DNA of 59,890 nucleotides from Deltaproteobacteria bacterium. GTDB lineage: Bacteria > Myxococcota_A > Polyangia > Polyangiales > Ga0077539. Positions 25,707 to 34,914 of the stretch are shown in pieces. How positions within the stretch are numbered: position 1 is the stretch's first letter; every line of letters begins with the position of its first letter. The notes beneath the pieces are model-generated. The model was not told where the DNA came from. It ran no database searches and worked only from the letters and a program-made list of their open reading frames with translations. A program made the translations under genes and the position numbers. The stretch is taken from assembly GCA_016704445.1 (NCBI GenBank), contig JADJAE010000070.1:1-59890 (forward strand). The letters run 5' to 3'.

Positions 25707-27206
25707 TCAGCCCGGCTCTCTCGCGCGATCTGCCGCGGGCGCCAGCGTGAGCCTCGCCACGGGCGAAGCGTCCGCAACCACCACGGGCGCAGGCGCACCG
25801 CAACCCGCGATCACGACGCGATCACGCCCCGCGCGCTTCGCCTCGTACATCGCGCGATCGGCGTTGAGGATCAAATCGTCGATCGACATGTCGCCATGGA
25901 CCGAGGTCGCGACGCCCACGCTCACGGTGAACGTCGGCCCCAGGGCGCGCGCACACGACGCAGCGAGCGCCTGACGCACGCGGTCGAGCGCGACGAGAGC
26001 GTTCTGCTCGTTGCAGTCGGGCAGCACGGCCGCGAACTCCTCGCCACCATAGCGCGCGATCACATCCGTCGGGCGCAGAGTCCTGGTGATCACCTGAGCG
26101 AAGCGACGCAGCGCCTGGTCGCCGACCTCGTGGCCGGCCGTGTCATTCAAGCGCTTGAAGTGATCGAGATCGAGCATCGCGAACGAGAACGTCCTGCCGG
26201 CCGCCATGATCTCGGTCACCCGCGCCGTGAGGGTGCGGCGGTTCAAGAGCCCGGTGAGCGGATCGCGCTCGGCCTGCAGCTGCGCGGTCTCGAGCGTGCG
26301 AATCATGCCGATTCGGACGCCGAGGTGGCGCGTCAAGACCTCGAGCGGCAAGAGCTCGGAGACAGGCGGCGCGCCGTCTTCCCCGACGACGTGCAAGACG
26401 CCCACGGCGTGACCCATGATCGTGACGGGAACGCACGCGGCGGAGCACGGTCCGCCGGGGCGTCCTTGAAGACGCGGACACGCGTCGAGGTCGCTCGACG
26501 ACGGATAGATCACGGTGCGGCCGGCGCGTACGGCAGGACAACGAGACGGAGACTCGACGGGGCACACGCCGCAGGGGTCGGACGGCGAGATGATGGTGTG
26601 CATGTGCGCGCGGCTGGAATCGGCGAGGAGCAGAGAGCCCCGCGCCGTTGCGACGCCGCGTTCGAGCACGCGCTCGGTCACGGCCAGCACCTCGGCCTCC
26701 GACTCGCTCATCGCGAGGGCCTGCTGGATCTGCGCGCCGAGCTGCTGGTGCCGTGTCTCGGATTCGAGCCGCCGCCTGCGCTCGCGGATCTCGCCGCCCA
26801 GCTCCTCGAGCTTCTGCTCGAGACGATCGAGCGGATCTCGGATGGGTAGATCGCGAACGTCGACCTCTTCTTCCCCGGTGAGAATGCGCTGGGCGCGCGC
26901 GGCGGCGCGAGTGATGCGCCGCGAGAACCGGCGGTACGCCAGGACCTGGATGACGAGGGTCGCCGAGCCGACCACCCAGAACAAGCCGAGGCCGGTCAGC
27001 CAGCGCACGGTCGCGCGAGCGGCAAAGCTCGCGATGACGGCGCGCTCCGCGTGGCTCTGGGCCACTGCCGAGGCGACCTGGTCGAGATCCGCGTGAACCT
27101 GCCGAAGGACCGTGAAGGTGCCGAGCCCAAACGCCGCCGCCAGGAGCGCCATCGGAGCGAGGCTCGCAAGGAAGATGATCTGCAAGCGGGTTCCGCGAGG
27201 GTCCAT
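25707..27206 (-). CDS. membrane-bound diguanylate cyclase with cysteine-rich GAF
   Basis: 499 aa, intact. Two TM helices (LASLAPMALLAAAFGLGTF and WLTGLGLFWVVGSATLVIQV) enclose a short periplasmic loop. Then follow a HAMP-like/coiled segment (residues about 85-170), a GAF-like domain with a run of cysteines (DPCGVCPVESPSRCPAVRAG, DACPRLQGRPGGPCSAACVP), and a complete GGDEF domain. The active site is RYGGEEF and the product-inhibition I-site RPTD lies exactly five residues before it. It makes c-di-GMP from two GTP. The cysteine cluster suggests redox or metal sensing. Confidence 0.9.
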   Translation of the reverse strand: MDPRGTRLQIIFLASLAPMALLAAAFGLGTFTVLRQVHADLDQVASAVAQSHAERAVIASFAARATVRWLTGLGLFWVVGSATLVIQVLAYRRFSRRITRAAARAQRILTGEEEVDVRDLPIRDPLDRLEQKLEELGGEIRERRRRLESETRHQQLGAQIQQALAMSESEAEVLAVTERVLERGVATARGSLLLADSSRAHMHTIISPSDPCGVCPVESPSRCPAVRAGRTVIYPSSSDLDACPRLQGRPGGPCSAACVPVTIMGHAVGVLHVVGEDGAPPVSELLPLEVLTRHLGVRIGMIRTLETAQLQAERDPLTGLLNRRTLTARVTEIMAAGRTFSFAMLDLDHFKRLNDTAGHEVGDQALRRFAQVITRTLRPTDVIARYGGEEFAAVLPDCNEQNALVALDRVRQALAASCARALGPTFTVSVGVATSVHGDMSIDDLILNADRAMYEAKRAGRDRVVIAGCGAPAPVVVADASPVARLTLAPAADRAREPG

Positions 27207-27417
27207 CACCTACCAAAACGGCTACTCGCACGGATTCCTGAGCCTGCTCCCGTAAATGTCGTATTCGGGCGAAGAGGCCTCTCCCGGTGCCTGCGAATCC
27301 GTTGGGCCCGAGTGATCCAGGACCCCCCTGCGACTTGATCACGCTCAAGCACGCGGCAAGGGCCTCCAGTGGGGGACAAGCCATCCACCGGGTCGGGCGC
27401 GCCTGAAGACGCGGTGC

Positions 27418-27861
27418 TCACGGTTGCCTCCCACGCGCCAGGGCCAGGGCGTCGTCGAGGAGCTCGGCGAGCGGCCCCGGGGCGAGGCGGTAGTAGATGA
27501 GGCGTCCCTCGCGGCGCGGCGTGGCGAGCCCCAGCTGCCGGAGCACGCTGAGCTGGTGGCTCACCATCGACTGCGACGCCCCCGTGATCGCGACGAGGTC
27601 GCAGACGCAGAGTTCCGGTCGCTCCCGCCCGAGCGCGGAGCGGAGCGCCACGAGGAGCGCAAGGCGCGTCGCGTTCGCGAAGGCCGCGAAGAGGCCGACG
27701 AGCCTCTCCCCCTCGGCAGCCGAAGGGAGCGCCGCGCGCGCCACCTTCACCGCGTCCGCCTGGATGACCTCGACGTCGCAGACCTCCCCGCACGCGTCAG
27801 CGCGGGCGCGCTTCGCTTGCGGCCGGCGGGTCGAAGCCCTAACGTATGAATCCCCCTTCAT
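27418..27861 (-). CDS. ArsR/SmtB-family metal-responsive repressor
   Basis: 147 aa. The winged helix is clear: LFAAFANATRLALLVALRSA, then ELCVCDLVAITGASQSMVSH, QLSVLRQLGLATPRREGRLI and YYRL. ELCVCDL is the alpha-3 metal site found in CadC and relatives. An N-terminal Cys pair (CGEVCDVEVI) could supply the remaining thiolates, as in Cd/Pb/Zn sensors. Start codon: the only ATG (27861) abuts the ATG of the divergent efflux gene, inside an operator-like palindrome. No later start keeps the Cys pair, so a leaderless transcript is possible. Confidence 0.85.
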   Translation of the reverse strand: MKGDSYVRASTRRPQAKRARADACGEVCDVEVIQADAVKVARAALPSAAEGERLVGLFAAFANATRLALLVALRSALGRERPELCVCDLVAITGASQSMVSHQLSVLRQLGLATPRREGRLIYYRLAPGPLAELLDDALALARGRQP

Positions 27862-27862
27862 A
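27845..27862. promoter_or_regulatory. ArsR-type operator, perfect 6-6-6 palindrome
   Basis: TATGAA-TCCCCC-TTCATA. The TGAA-N6-TTCA core is the usual ArsR/SmtB recognition pattern. It overlaps the start codons of both divergent genes, so repressor binding would block transcription of its own gene and of the efflux gene. Confidence 0.75.
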
Positions 27863-28590
27863 TGTCTCCAACCTACCCCACCCCTTTGAAGACGCAACCG
27901 TGTTGCGAGGGCAACGCCTGCGCGGGCAGCCCGACGCCCGCATCCCCCGTCCGCCCTGAGGCCGGTCGCTCGGACCTTCTGCGGCGCGGCCGCGCGCTCG
28001 AGTACCTGACCGTCGGGTACAACAGCCTGGAGGGCGTGATCGCGGTCGCGTCGGGCCTCGCCGCGGGGTCCATCGCGCTCTTCGGCTTCGGCTTCGACAG
28101 CGCGATCGAGGTCATCTCCGGGCTCGCGCTCCTGTGGCGGCTGCGGCCCGGCGTCGACGCCGAGCGCCGGGAGGAGGCAGAGCGTACGGCGCTCCGGATC
28201 GTGGGGGCGAGCTTCGTCCTCCTCGCGCTCTACGTCGCGTTCGACGCCGGCAAGAGCCTGCTCCGCCACGAGGCGCCCGAGGAGAGCGTGCCGGGCATCG
28301 TGCTCGCGGCCGCCTCGCTCGTCGCGATGCCGCTCCTCACGCGCGCCAAGCGGCGGGTCGCGCGGCAGCTCAAGAGCGCGGCGCTCCACGCGGACGCGAA
28401 GCAGACCGAGCTCTGCACCTGGCTCTCGGCGATCCTGCTCGTCGGGCTCGCGCTGAACGCGCTCGTGGGTTGGTGGTGGGCAGACCCCGTGGCCGCGCTC
28501 GTCATGGTGCCGATCATCGCGAAGGAGGGCGTCGAGGCTCTCCAGGGCAAGTCGTGCTGCGAAGACGCTGCGTGCGAAGCCGAGGTCTGA
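27862..28590 (+). CDS. cation diffusion facilitator-like metal efflux protein
   Basis: 242 aa, intact. It has a Cys-rich N-terminus (PCCEGNACAG) and C-terminus (SCCEDAACEAEV) likely to bind soft metals. About five membrane helices are present. The CDF-type elements are YNSLEGVIAVASGLAAGSIA, LFGFGFDSAIEVISGLALLW (Asp in the transport site) and ALHADAKQTELCTWLSA (His-Ala-Asp motif). The usual C-terminal cytoplasmic domain is absent, so it is a short CDF. Its divergent ArsR neighbour points to Cd, Zn or Pb export. The first ATG lies in the operator; a downstream TTG (27886) is an alternative start. Confidence 0.8.
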   Translation: MSPTYPTPLKTQPCCEGNACAGSPTPASPVRPEAGRSDLLRRGRALEYLTVGYNSLEGVIAVASGLAAGSIALFGFGFDSAIEVISGLALLWRLRPGVDAERREEAERTALRIVGASFVLLALYVAFDAGKSLLRHEAPEESVPGIVLAAASLVAMPLLTRAKRRVARQLKSAALHADAKQTELCTWLSAILLVGLALNALVGWWWADPVAALVMVPIIAKEGVEALQGKSCCEDAACEAEV

Positions 28591-28770
28591 CCGTGGGAGA
28601 GGCGCTCGCGTTCGGTCTGCGCGCGTAGCAGCACCTGCGCGCGACCGGCAGGACGGGGTTCCAAGGCTGTTACCGAGCGCGTGAGTTGAGGCTTCGCGAG
28701 CGTCGACGCCGCGGCGTGATCGACGGGCGCGATCGCGCGGTACGATCGCGGCGTGAGCACGGTCACCGAG

Positions 28771-29418
28771 ATGCAACGAAGCGCCCTCCGCCCTCGCGCA
28801 TGGGTGTGGCTCGCCGCGCTGTCGTCGGCCTGCGACGACGGGGCGAGCACGCCCTGGGACGCCACCGTCGACATTGCGCGAGATGCGCTTCCGCGGACGG
28901 ACGCGCTCGTCGACGCGCCCCGCCGGGACGAGGCCGTGATCGACGGGGGCGCGCCCGTCGACGCGACCGACGCGATCGACGCGCGCGAGAGCGCGGGGCC
29001 CGTGGAGCTCGGGACGGGGCGAGACCGCTTCGAGGCTCTCCCTCGCGCGGGGGGGCGCGTGGAGCTGGTGATGGGGCCGCAGGGGGGATGGCACGTCTAC
29101 GGCCGCGTGCGGCTGCGGGGGATCACGCCCGACGTGTACCTCACCTTCGCGTTGATCCCCGAGGGCGGAGGGGCGCCGGTCAACTTCGCGAACGAGACCG
29201 TGCGCCGTCAGGAGCGCCGCGGGCTCACCGCGGTGGGAGATCTCTACGAGTCGAGCTACGGGGAGCTGGTGATCCTCGCCGACGGGGTGCGCCCTCCCGA
29301 CGTGGTGGGGCGACGCTTCAGGTTCGGCGTGCGGATCGAGCGACCCGACGCGACGATGGTGAGGGTGCTGGTGGGTAGCGACGAGCGCGCGGTGACGGTG
29401 ATCGACGAGGTGCCCTGA
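28771..29418 (+). CDS. small secreted lipoprotein
   Basis: 215 aa from ATG at 28771. The signal peptide ends in a lipobox (VWLAALSSACDDG), followed by an Asp/Ala-rich linker of about 70 residues (repeats such as VDATDAIDA). The globular C-terminus has beta-rich sequence: RVELVMGPQGGWHVYGRVRL, TPDVYLTFALIPEGGG, RFRFGVRIERPDATMVRV. It looks like a single immunoglobulin-like or jelly-roll domain. Function unknown. Its stop lies five bases from the convergent stop of the giant surface protein. Confidence 0.7.
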   Translation: MQRSALRPRAWVWLAALSSACDDGASTPWDATVDIARDALPRTDALVDAPRRDEAVIDGGAPVDATDAIDARESAGPVELGTGRDRFEALPRAGGRVELVMGPQGGWHVYGRVRLRGITPDVYLTFALIPEGGGAPVNFANETVRRQERRGLTAVGDLYESSYGELVILADGVRPPDVVGRRFRFGVRIERPDATMVRVLVGSDERAVTVIDEVP

Positions 29419-29422
29419 CAGC

Positions 29423-32400
29423 TCAGCGCGGCAGCGACGACTTGGGCAAGCGGTAGATTCGGTTGGTCGAGTAGTTGGTGAAGAACACCCAGTCGGCGTC
29501 GACGCAGACGCCGTCGGTGTACCCCGCGCTCGACGCGATCACGGTCGCCGCGCCGCCCGAGAGCGACCTGCGCGCGATCGTGCTGGCCCCGCCGTTGGCC
29601 CAGTAGAGCCACGACCCGTCGACCTGCGCCTGCACGGGGTAGCTCTGCCCCGTCGCGAGCGTCGTCAGGGCGCCGCCGCCGATCGGCATGGCGTAGACGC
29701 TGTTCGTGTTGGCGCTCGTGAGGTAGAGCGAGGTCGCGTCGTGTCCGATGCCGCCCAGGCGACCGGGCAGCCCCGAGGCTACGGTGGTCACCGCGCCGCC
29801 CGCGATGGGCATGCGTCGCACGGTGCCAGTGTCGCCGTTGAAGATCGTCCAATAGAGATGGTCGTCGATCGCGGCGATGCTCGCGCCGCCGCCCTCGCCC
29901 GTCGCGATCACGGACACCGGACCGCCCGAGGTCGAGACGCGGTTGACCGTGCCCGCTCCGTAGACGGTGAAGTAGACCCATCCCCCGCGGACGTCGAGCT
30001 GGGAGGGGAGCGAGTAGCCCGAGGCCAGCACCACGGCGCCGGTGCCGTCACGGTTGGCGCTCATGACGGTGCCCCCGGCCTGGTTCGTCCAGTAGATCCT
30101 GGCGCCGTCGGACGCGATGCCGGTGGGGCCGCTCCCGATCGCCGGGAGCGCCGCTACGACGTTGCTCGCGCACCTGCCTTCAGCGCAGGAGTAGCCCGCC
30201 TCACAGGTGGCTCCGCACGCGCCGCAGTTGCGCGAGTCGCGCAGCGGGTCGACGCACGCGCCGCCGCACAGCGTCTGCCCCGCCGGGCAGGTGGGCGCGC
30301 ACGCGCCCGCGACGCACGATGAGCCCGGGCCGCAGGCGGCGCCGCACGCGCCGCAGTTCGAAGCCGAGGTCGCGAGGTCGACCTCGCAGCCGTTGGAGGC
30401 GTCGCCGTCGCAGTCGGCGCGGCCGATGCGGCACACCATGGAGGGCTTGGCCGTGCGGCCGATGCGACCGTTGTTGTAGTCCGCCCAGTAGATGTAGCGG
30501 TCGTCGACGCCGACGCCCTCGGCGTTGCCGCCCGGAACCGTCGCGGCGACCGTGGGCGTCCCGCCCGCCAGGGGCATGCGCATCACGGTATTGTTACCGG
30601 CGTTGGCCCAGTAGATGTACTGCGCGTCGATGGCGGTCGCCCACGAGTAGCTCCCGCCCGTGGCGATCGTCGTGGCCGCGCCGCCAGCAAGCGGCACGCG
30701 CGAGACCACGCCTTGACCCGCTCCGCCGCCCTCACCCGCGGCCATGTAGAGGTACGTGCCGTCGGTGCTGAGGCCGCCGAGGCGGATGGGCAGGCCCGTC
30801 GCGATCACGCTCCTCGCGCCGGTGCTGAGCGACTGTCGCGTGATGGTCCCGCCGGTGAAGCTCGACCAGTAGACGTTGTCGCCCCAGAGGCCTACCGCCG
30901 TGGGGCTGTTCTGGCCGGATGCGAGCACCGTCACGGGGCCTCCGGTCTTCGGGCAACGCGCGACGGTCCCCCCGCCGAAGGTCGCCCAGTACACGTACGC
31001 GCCATCGACCTCGACGCCCGAGACCGTGCTCCCCTGGCCCGTCGCGAGCACCGTCGCGCCGGTGCCATCCGCGCGTGCGCGCCAGATCGATCCGCCGGAC
31101 AGTCCCCGGCTGCTCCAATAGATGAAGTCGCCGTCGGAGGCCACGTCGATGACCATGGACTGAGACCCGACGAGCACCTCGGGCGAGGGCGTCGCGCTCA
31201 CGCACGCCCCCGCGGTGCAGGTCTGCCCCGCGGCGCACGCGCGACCGCACGCGCCACAGTTCGCGGACGTCGAGAGCGACGCCTCGCAGCCGTTGGCGAA
31301 GCCGCCGTCGCAGTCCGCCGTGCCCGGCGCGCACGCCGGCGCGACGGTGAAGCTCACGGCGGGCGACACGACGGTGCGGGCGCCGCCGTTCACCACGGCC
31401 ACGATGGCCGCGTAGTACGTCGTCGGCGCGCTCACCGACGGGAGCGTGATCGAGTCCATGAAACCCGACGGCCCGGGCGCGCTGCGCGTCGCGGTCTGCG
31501 CCGACGAGCTCGCGTACGCGGGCGACGGAGCGGTGCCCCAGCGCACGAAGGTCTGGGTCACGTCGGTCACGTTCGAGAGCGTCCACGCGAGGGGACGGGC
31601 CGCCCCCGCGAAGCCCGGCGCGGGGGGCGCCGTCCACGCGGCCGACGGGGTCGGCGCGGGGTTGACCGTCACGGCGGCGACGGCGCTGTGGTAGGTGGCG
31701 CCGTCGACCGCGGCGTCGGCGACGAAGTAGTACGTCGCCGAACGATCGACCGCGGGGGCCGTCCAGCTCTGGGTGAACAGGCCCGGCGCGCCGGTGAGGT
31801 TGTCGGTGATCTGCTGCGGGTCGAAGACCGGGTCGGGCGAGGTGCTCACCAGCATGCCCGTGGCGCTCACCGCAGCGCCGCCGCGGACGCGCCAGGAGAA
31901 GCTCCCCGAGGCCCCCGAGGTCACCGACGCCGGGACGCTCTCGAAGCGCGCGCACACGGGCGTCACGCGGAAGGTCGAGCGCCAGCCCGAGGGCGGCGCG
32001 AAGCGGGTGCCGCGTGCGCTGCGGACGGTCGAGGCCACCGCGAGGCCGTAGACCCCATCGGGCAGCGCGGGAGCGGGCGCGAAGGCCGCGACGGTGCCGC
32101 TGAGCGACACCGCGCCGGGGGCGACGGAGGCTCCGTCGAGCACGCGCACGGAGGCGCTGTTGACCGTCGCGGCGTCGAGGGGCTGCGAGAAGAAGACGCT
32201 CACGTTCCCTTCGCCGCAGTGGCCCGCGCGGCCGTCGCAGGGCGACGCGGCGACCACGTACGGCGGGATATCGAGCAGCGTCGCGCGACGGCCGTAGCCG
32301 CACCACGCGTAGCCGCGGCGGGTGATGGCGACGAGCGTGGGCACCGTGTCAGCGAAGCTGTCCGTGAGGAAGTAGGGCGCGCGGGGATTGGCCACCGAGC

Positions 32401-34360
32401 AGGTGCGGTAGCGACGGTTGCCGTAGATGCACGCGAGGGTGGTGCCGCGCACGGCGACGCCGAGGGCGGCGGAGCCCCCGTCGGTCCAGAGGAGCTCCGG
32501 GGCGGTCGGGTCGCGCAGGTCGACGATGCGCAGCCCCGCGCCGTTGTAGGTGCAGTACCCGATTCCGTTCTGCACCACGAGGTCGGTGGCCTCGTTGGGG
32601 CCCGACCACGCGCCCAGGAGGCTCGGCGAGAACGCGCCGCCTCCGCCAGCTCCACTTGAGGCCACGAGGCGGCCCGAGCGATAGATGCAGTAGATCCTTC
32701 GGCCGTCGACGTACACGCGGATGACGGGCGTGGCTGACCCCGCGCCGAGGGAGCCTCTCCGCGAGGGCACCGCGCGGGGGTCCGTGAGGTCATAGATGAA
32801 CACCTCGTTGCCCGCGCCCACATAGAGGGCGTTGTCGAGGCGCGCGCAGCTGACCGCCGGCCCCTCGGGCAGCGTGAAGCTGTAGAGGTAGGTGGGGCTC
32901 GCCGGATCGGAGACGTCGAGGCACACCATGCCTGCCTCGCCGCACGCGAGGTAGACGAGGTCGCCGACCTTCACCAGGTCGGTGCAGTCGGCGCTGAAGG
33001 GCGGCGTCCAGCCGCCGACGCGCCGGGGCGCGGCGGGGTCGCTCGCGTCGAGGCACTCCATGCCGCCGGGGCCGAGGGCGATGTACGAGTAGTCGTCGTC
33101 GTCGATGGCGCGCGTGGCGACGCCGCTGTCGGGGCCAAACGTGACGCCGCCGAGGGGCTGCGACGCGAGGGTCCCCTCGCACGCTCCGGCGCGGCACGAC
33201 GAGAGATCGGTGCCGGGGTCGCCGTCGTCGCAGGCGGTGTCGTCGGCAGCGCTGGGGTTGGAGCACGCGCCCGACGCGGGGTCGCACGCGCCCGCGACGT
33301 GACACTGGTCGCTCGCGGCGCAGGTCACGGGGTTCGCGCCGACGCACGCGCCGGCGGAGCAGCTGTCGCTGCGGGTGCAGGCGTTGGCGTCGTCGCAGGC
33401 GGTGTCGTCGGCAGCGCTGGGGTTGGAGCACGCGCCCGACGCGGGGTCGCACACGCCCGCGACGTGGCACTGGTCGCTCGCGGTGCAGGTCACGGGGTTC
33501 GCGCCGACGCACGCGCCGGCGGAGCAGCTGTCGCTGCGGGTGCAGGCGTTGGCGTCGTCGCAGGCGGAGCCCTCCGGCGCCACGGGGTCGGTGCACGCCC
33601 CCGTCTCGGGCTGGCAGACGCCCGCAACGTGGCACTGGTCGCGCTTGCGGCAGACGACGCCCGCGCACTCGCACTCGTCGCCGACGCCGTCGCCGTCGGT
33701 GTCGCGCTGGTCGGCGTTCGCGCTCGTGGGGCAGTTGTCGTCGTAGTCGAAGCGGTCGTCGCCATCGCGGTCGACGAGGCCGCGCTCGATGCGGAACTTG
33801 ATAGGCAGCGTCTGCCCGTCGAGCAGGGCCACGTACTGCTGGCTGTCGACGTTGCGCAGCTCGCTCCCGCGGCCCACGAGGTCGACGTCCGCGAAGCCGA
33901 GCTCACAGCCGCCGGGGGCGGACCCGTTGGCGGCGACGGCGCTGCCGACGAGGCACGCCCCGCGCTGCGGCATGAGCACCCGGATTCGGTAGGTCTGCGA
34001 GGGGTCGACATCGAAATTGGGCGTGTGCCAGTTGACCAGGTAGTGAGCGCCCGAGTTCGCGACGCGCAGCGTCTCGCCGCCGGGCCCCGTGTCCATGGTG
34101 AAGGCGGCCACCGTGCGGACGACCGACGCGCTCGATCCGCTCACCTGATCGATGCGCACCAGGGGTCGGAGCCGCGCCTCGAAGACGCCTCGCACCCTCG
34201 GCTCGGCCACCATCGGCGGCAGAAAGTAGAACCCCTCGACGCCTCCGTGCGCACCGTCGCTGATCGTCGCCGCGCGCGTCTGGCCGGTACCCGACGAGTC
34301 GTTGCAGCCTACGGTCGCTCCCAGCGCCACCAGCGCTATCCAGCCATGCCGTTTGATCAT
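29423..34360 (-). CDS. giant secreted multidomain lipoprotein (LVIVD/propeller, Ig-like, Cys-rich)
   Basis: 1645 aa, intact. I start it at ATG 34360 (MIKRHGWIALVALGATVGCN, a lipobox). The order is: N-terminal beta domain; calcium-binding thrombospondin type-3-like DRDGDDRFDYDDNCPTSANA; cysteine-rich repeats including two near-identical 55-residue units; LVIVD-type propeller (YIALGPGGMECLDASDPAAP, VYLACGEAGMVCLDVSDPAS); Big/SbsA-like Ig domain (VNVSV-type SVFFSQPLDAATVNSASVRV); two CDGxxxNGCE units. The end is two six-bladed propellers with the blade motif GSxIYWSxxGGTxxR (VYFTVYGAGTVNRV). It is presumably exposed on the cell surface and used for adhesion or binding. Confidence 0.85.
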   Translation of the reverse strand: MIKRHGWIALVALGATVGCNDSSGTGQTRAATISDGAHGGVEGFYFLPPMVAEPRVRGVFEARLRPLVRIDQVSGSSASVVRTVAAFTMDTGPGGETLRVANSGAHYLVNWHTPNFDVDPSQTYRIRVLMPQRGACLVGSAVAANGSAPGGCELGFADVDLVGRGSELRNVDSQQYVALLDGQTLPIKFRIERGLVDRDGDDRFDYDDNCPTSANADQRDTDGDGVGDECECAGVVCRKRDQCHVAGVCQPETGACTDPVAPEGSACDDANACTRSDSCSAGACVGANPVTCTASDQCHVAGVCDPASGACSNPSAADDTACDDANACTRSDSCSAGACVGANPVTCAASDQCHVAGACDPASGACSNPSAADDTACDDGDPGTDLSSCRAGACEGTLASQPLGGVTFGPDSGVATRAIDDDDYSYIALGPGGMECLDASDPAAPRRVGGWTPPFSADCTDLVKVGDLVYLACGEAGMVCLDVSDPASPTYLYSFTLPEGPAVSCARLDNALYVGAGNEVFIYDLTDPRAVPSRRGSLGAGSATPVIRVYVDGRRIYCIYRSGRLVASSGAGGGGAFSPSLLGAWSGPNEATDLVVQNGIGYCTYNGAGLRIVDLRDPTAPELLWTDGGSAALGVAVRGTTLACIYGNRRYRTCSVANPRAPYFLTDSFADTVPTLVAITRRGYAWCGYGRRATLLDIPPYVVAASPCDGRAGHCGEGNVSVFFSQPLDAATVNSASVRVLDGASVAPGAVSLSGTVAAFAPAPALPDGVYGLAVASTVRSARGTRFAPPSGWRSTFRVTPVCARFESVPASVTSGASGSFSWRVRGGAAVSATGMLVSTSPDPVFDPQQITDNLTGAPGLFTQSWTAPAVDRSATYYFVADAAVDGATYHSAVAAVTVNPAPTPSAAWTAPPAPGFAGAARPLAWTLSNVTDVTQTFVRWGTAPSPAYASSSAQTATRSAPGPSGFMDSITLPSVSAPTTYYAAIVAVVNGGARTVVSPAVSFTVAPACAPGTADCDGGFANGCEASLSTSANCGACGRACAAGQTCTAGACVSATPSPEVLVGSQSMVIDVASDGDFIYWSSRGLSGGSIWRARADGTGATVLATGQGSTVSGVEVDGAYVYWATFGGGTVARCPKTGGPVTVLASGQNSPTAVGLWGDNVYWSSFTGGTITRQSLSTGARSVIATGLPIRLGGLSTDGTYLYMAAGEGGGAGQGVVSRVPLAGGAATTIATGGSYSWATAIDAQYIYWANAGNNTVMRMPLAGGTPTVAATVPGGNAEGVGVDDRYIYWADYNNGRIGRTAKPSMVCRIGRADCDGDASNGCEVDLATSASNCGACGAACGPGSSCVAGACAPTCPAGQTLCGGACVDPLRDSRNCGACGATCEAGYSCAEGRCASNVVAALPAIGSGPTGIASDGARIYWTNQAGGTVMSANRDGTGAVVLASGYSLPSQLDVRGGWVYFTVYGAGTVNRVSTSGGPVSVIATGEGGGASIAAIDDHLYWTIFNGDTGTVRRMPIAGGAVTTVASGLPGRLGGIGHDATSLYLTSANTNSVYAMPIGGGALTTLATGQSYPVQAQVDGSWLYWANGGASTIARRSLSGGAATVIASSAGYTDGVCVDADWVFFTNYSTNRIYRLPKSSLPR
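33226..33555 (-). repeat. two tandem 165-bp coding repeats
   Basis: Units 33226-33390 and 33391-33555 differ at only a few bases and encode CDDANACTRSDSCSAGACVG-type cysteine-rich segments of the giant lipoprotein. A third partial copy follows. High nucleotide identity means recent duplication or ongoing conversion. Confidence 0.8.
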
Positions 34361-34914
34361 CACACCACACCTCTCTTGTGCGGTCGCTACGATGAGCCGG
34401 ACGAAGCGCTGCACCCCGCGCGGATCGAGACCGCACCCGACGGTAAAAAGTGCGTTCTGGCGGCACTTGACTGATGTCAGGTAGCAGCGAAGAGGCCTGG
34501 AGTTCGTCGCTGGGCTTCGAAGGGCGACACGCCCCGCTCGCCGGACACCGCTGGTGCGCTTCGCCACCAACGTCCTCACCGCCCTCGACTCGTACACCCT
34601 CACGCCCGTCGACGACGGCGCCTCCGTCGACGTGAAGAAGCTCGTCAAGCGCCTCGAACCCGCCCCTCGGCGCGTCGCTCGGGCGTCACGTAGACCGAAG
34701 AGGAAGATCCGCCGGTCGGACCGACGCCGACCGCCTGACGCGAGAACGACCCCCGCTCAACCCCGTCGACCGCCCGATAAGACAAGAACGACCGCCGTTC
34801 AGGCCACTGACCTCCCCAGAGTGCCGTCCGCGGCCGCCGTTCTTTCGTTTTTCGACGGAAACCTTCCGCGACGGGGGTCGCGATCGCATCGGGTGCGCCC
34901 TCGTCAGGCGCGGA
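34361..34914. other. gene-poor stretch
   Basis: This 554-base stretch holds the upstream region of the giant lipoprotein gene and the region beyond the truncated dehydrogenase. A plus-strand frame from 34554 (FATNVLTALDSYTLTPVDDG, KKLVKRLEP) looks briefly protein-like and could be a remnant of a lost gene, but composition quickly becomes random. Nothing else is recognisable. Confidence 0.4.

Noticed and set aside
28686..29378. 230-residue plus-strand ORF over the small lipoprotein gene
   Set aside because: Arg/Gly/Ala-rich alternative frame; the lipoprotein frame has a signal peptide, lipobox and ordered domain.
30713..32659. 648-residue plus-strand ORF opposite the giant lipoprotein
   Set aside because: The minus strand is an intact multidomain protein with recognisable repeats; this frame is Arg/Ala/Gly-rich and motif-free.
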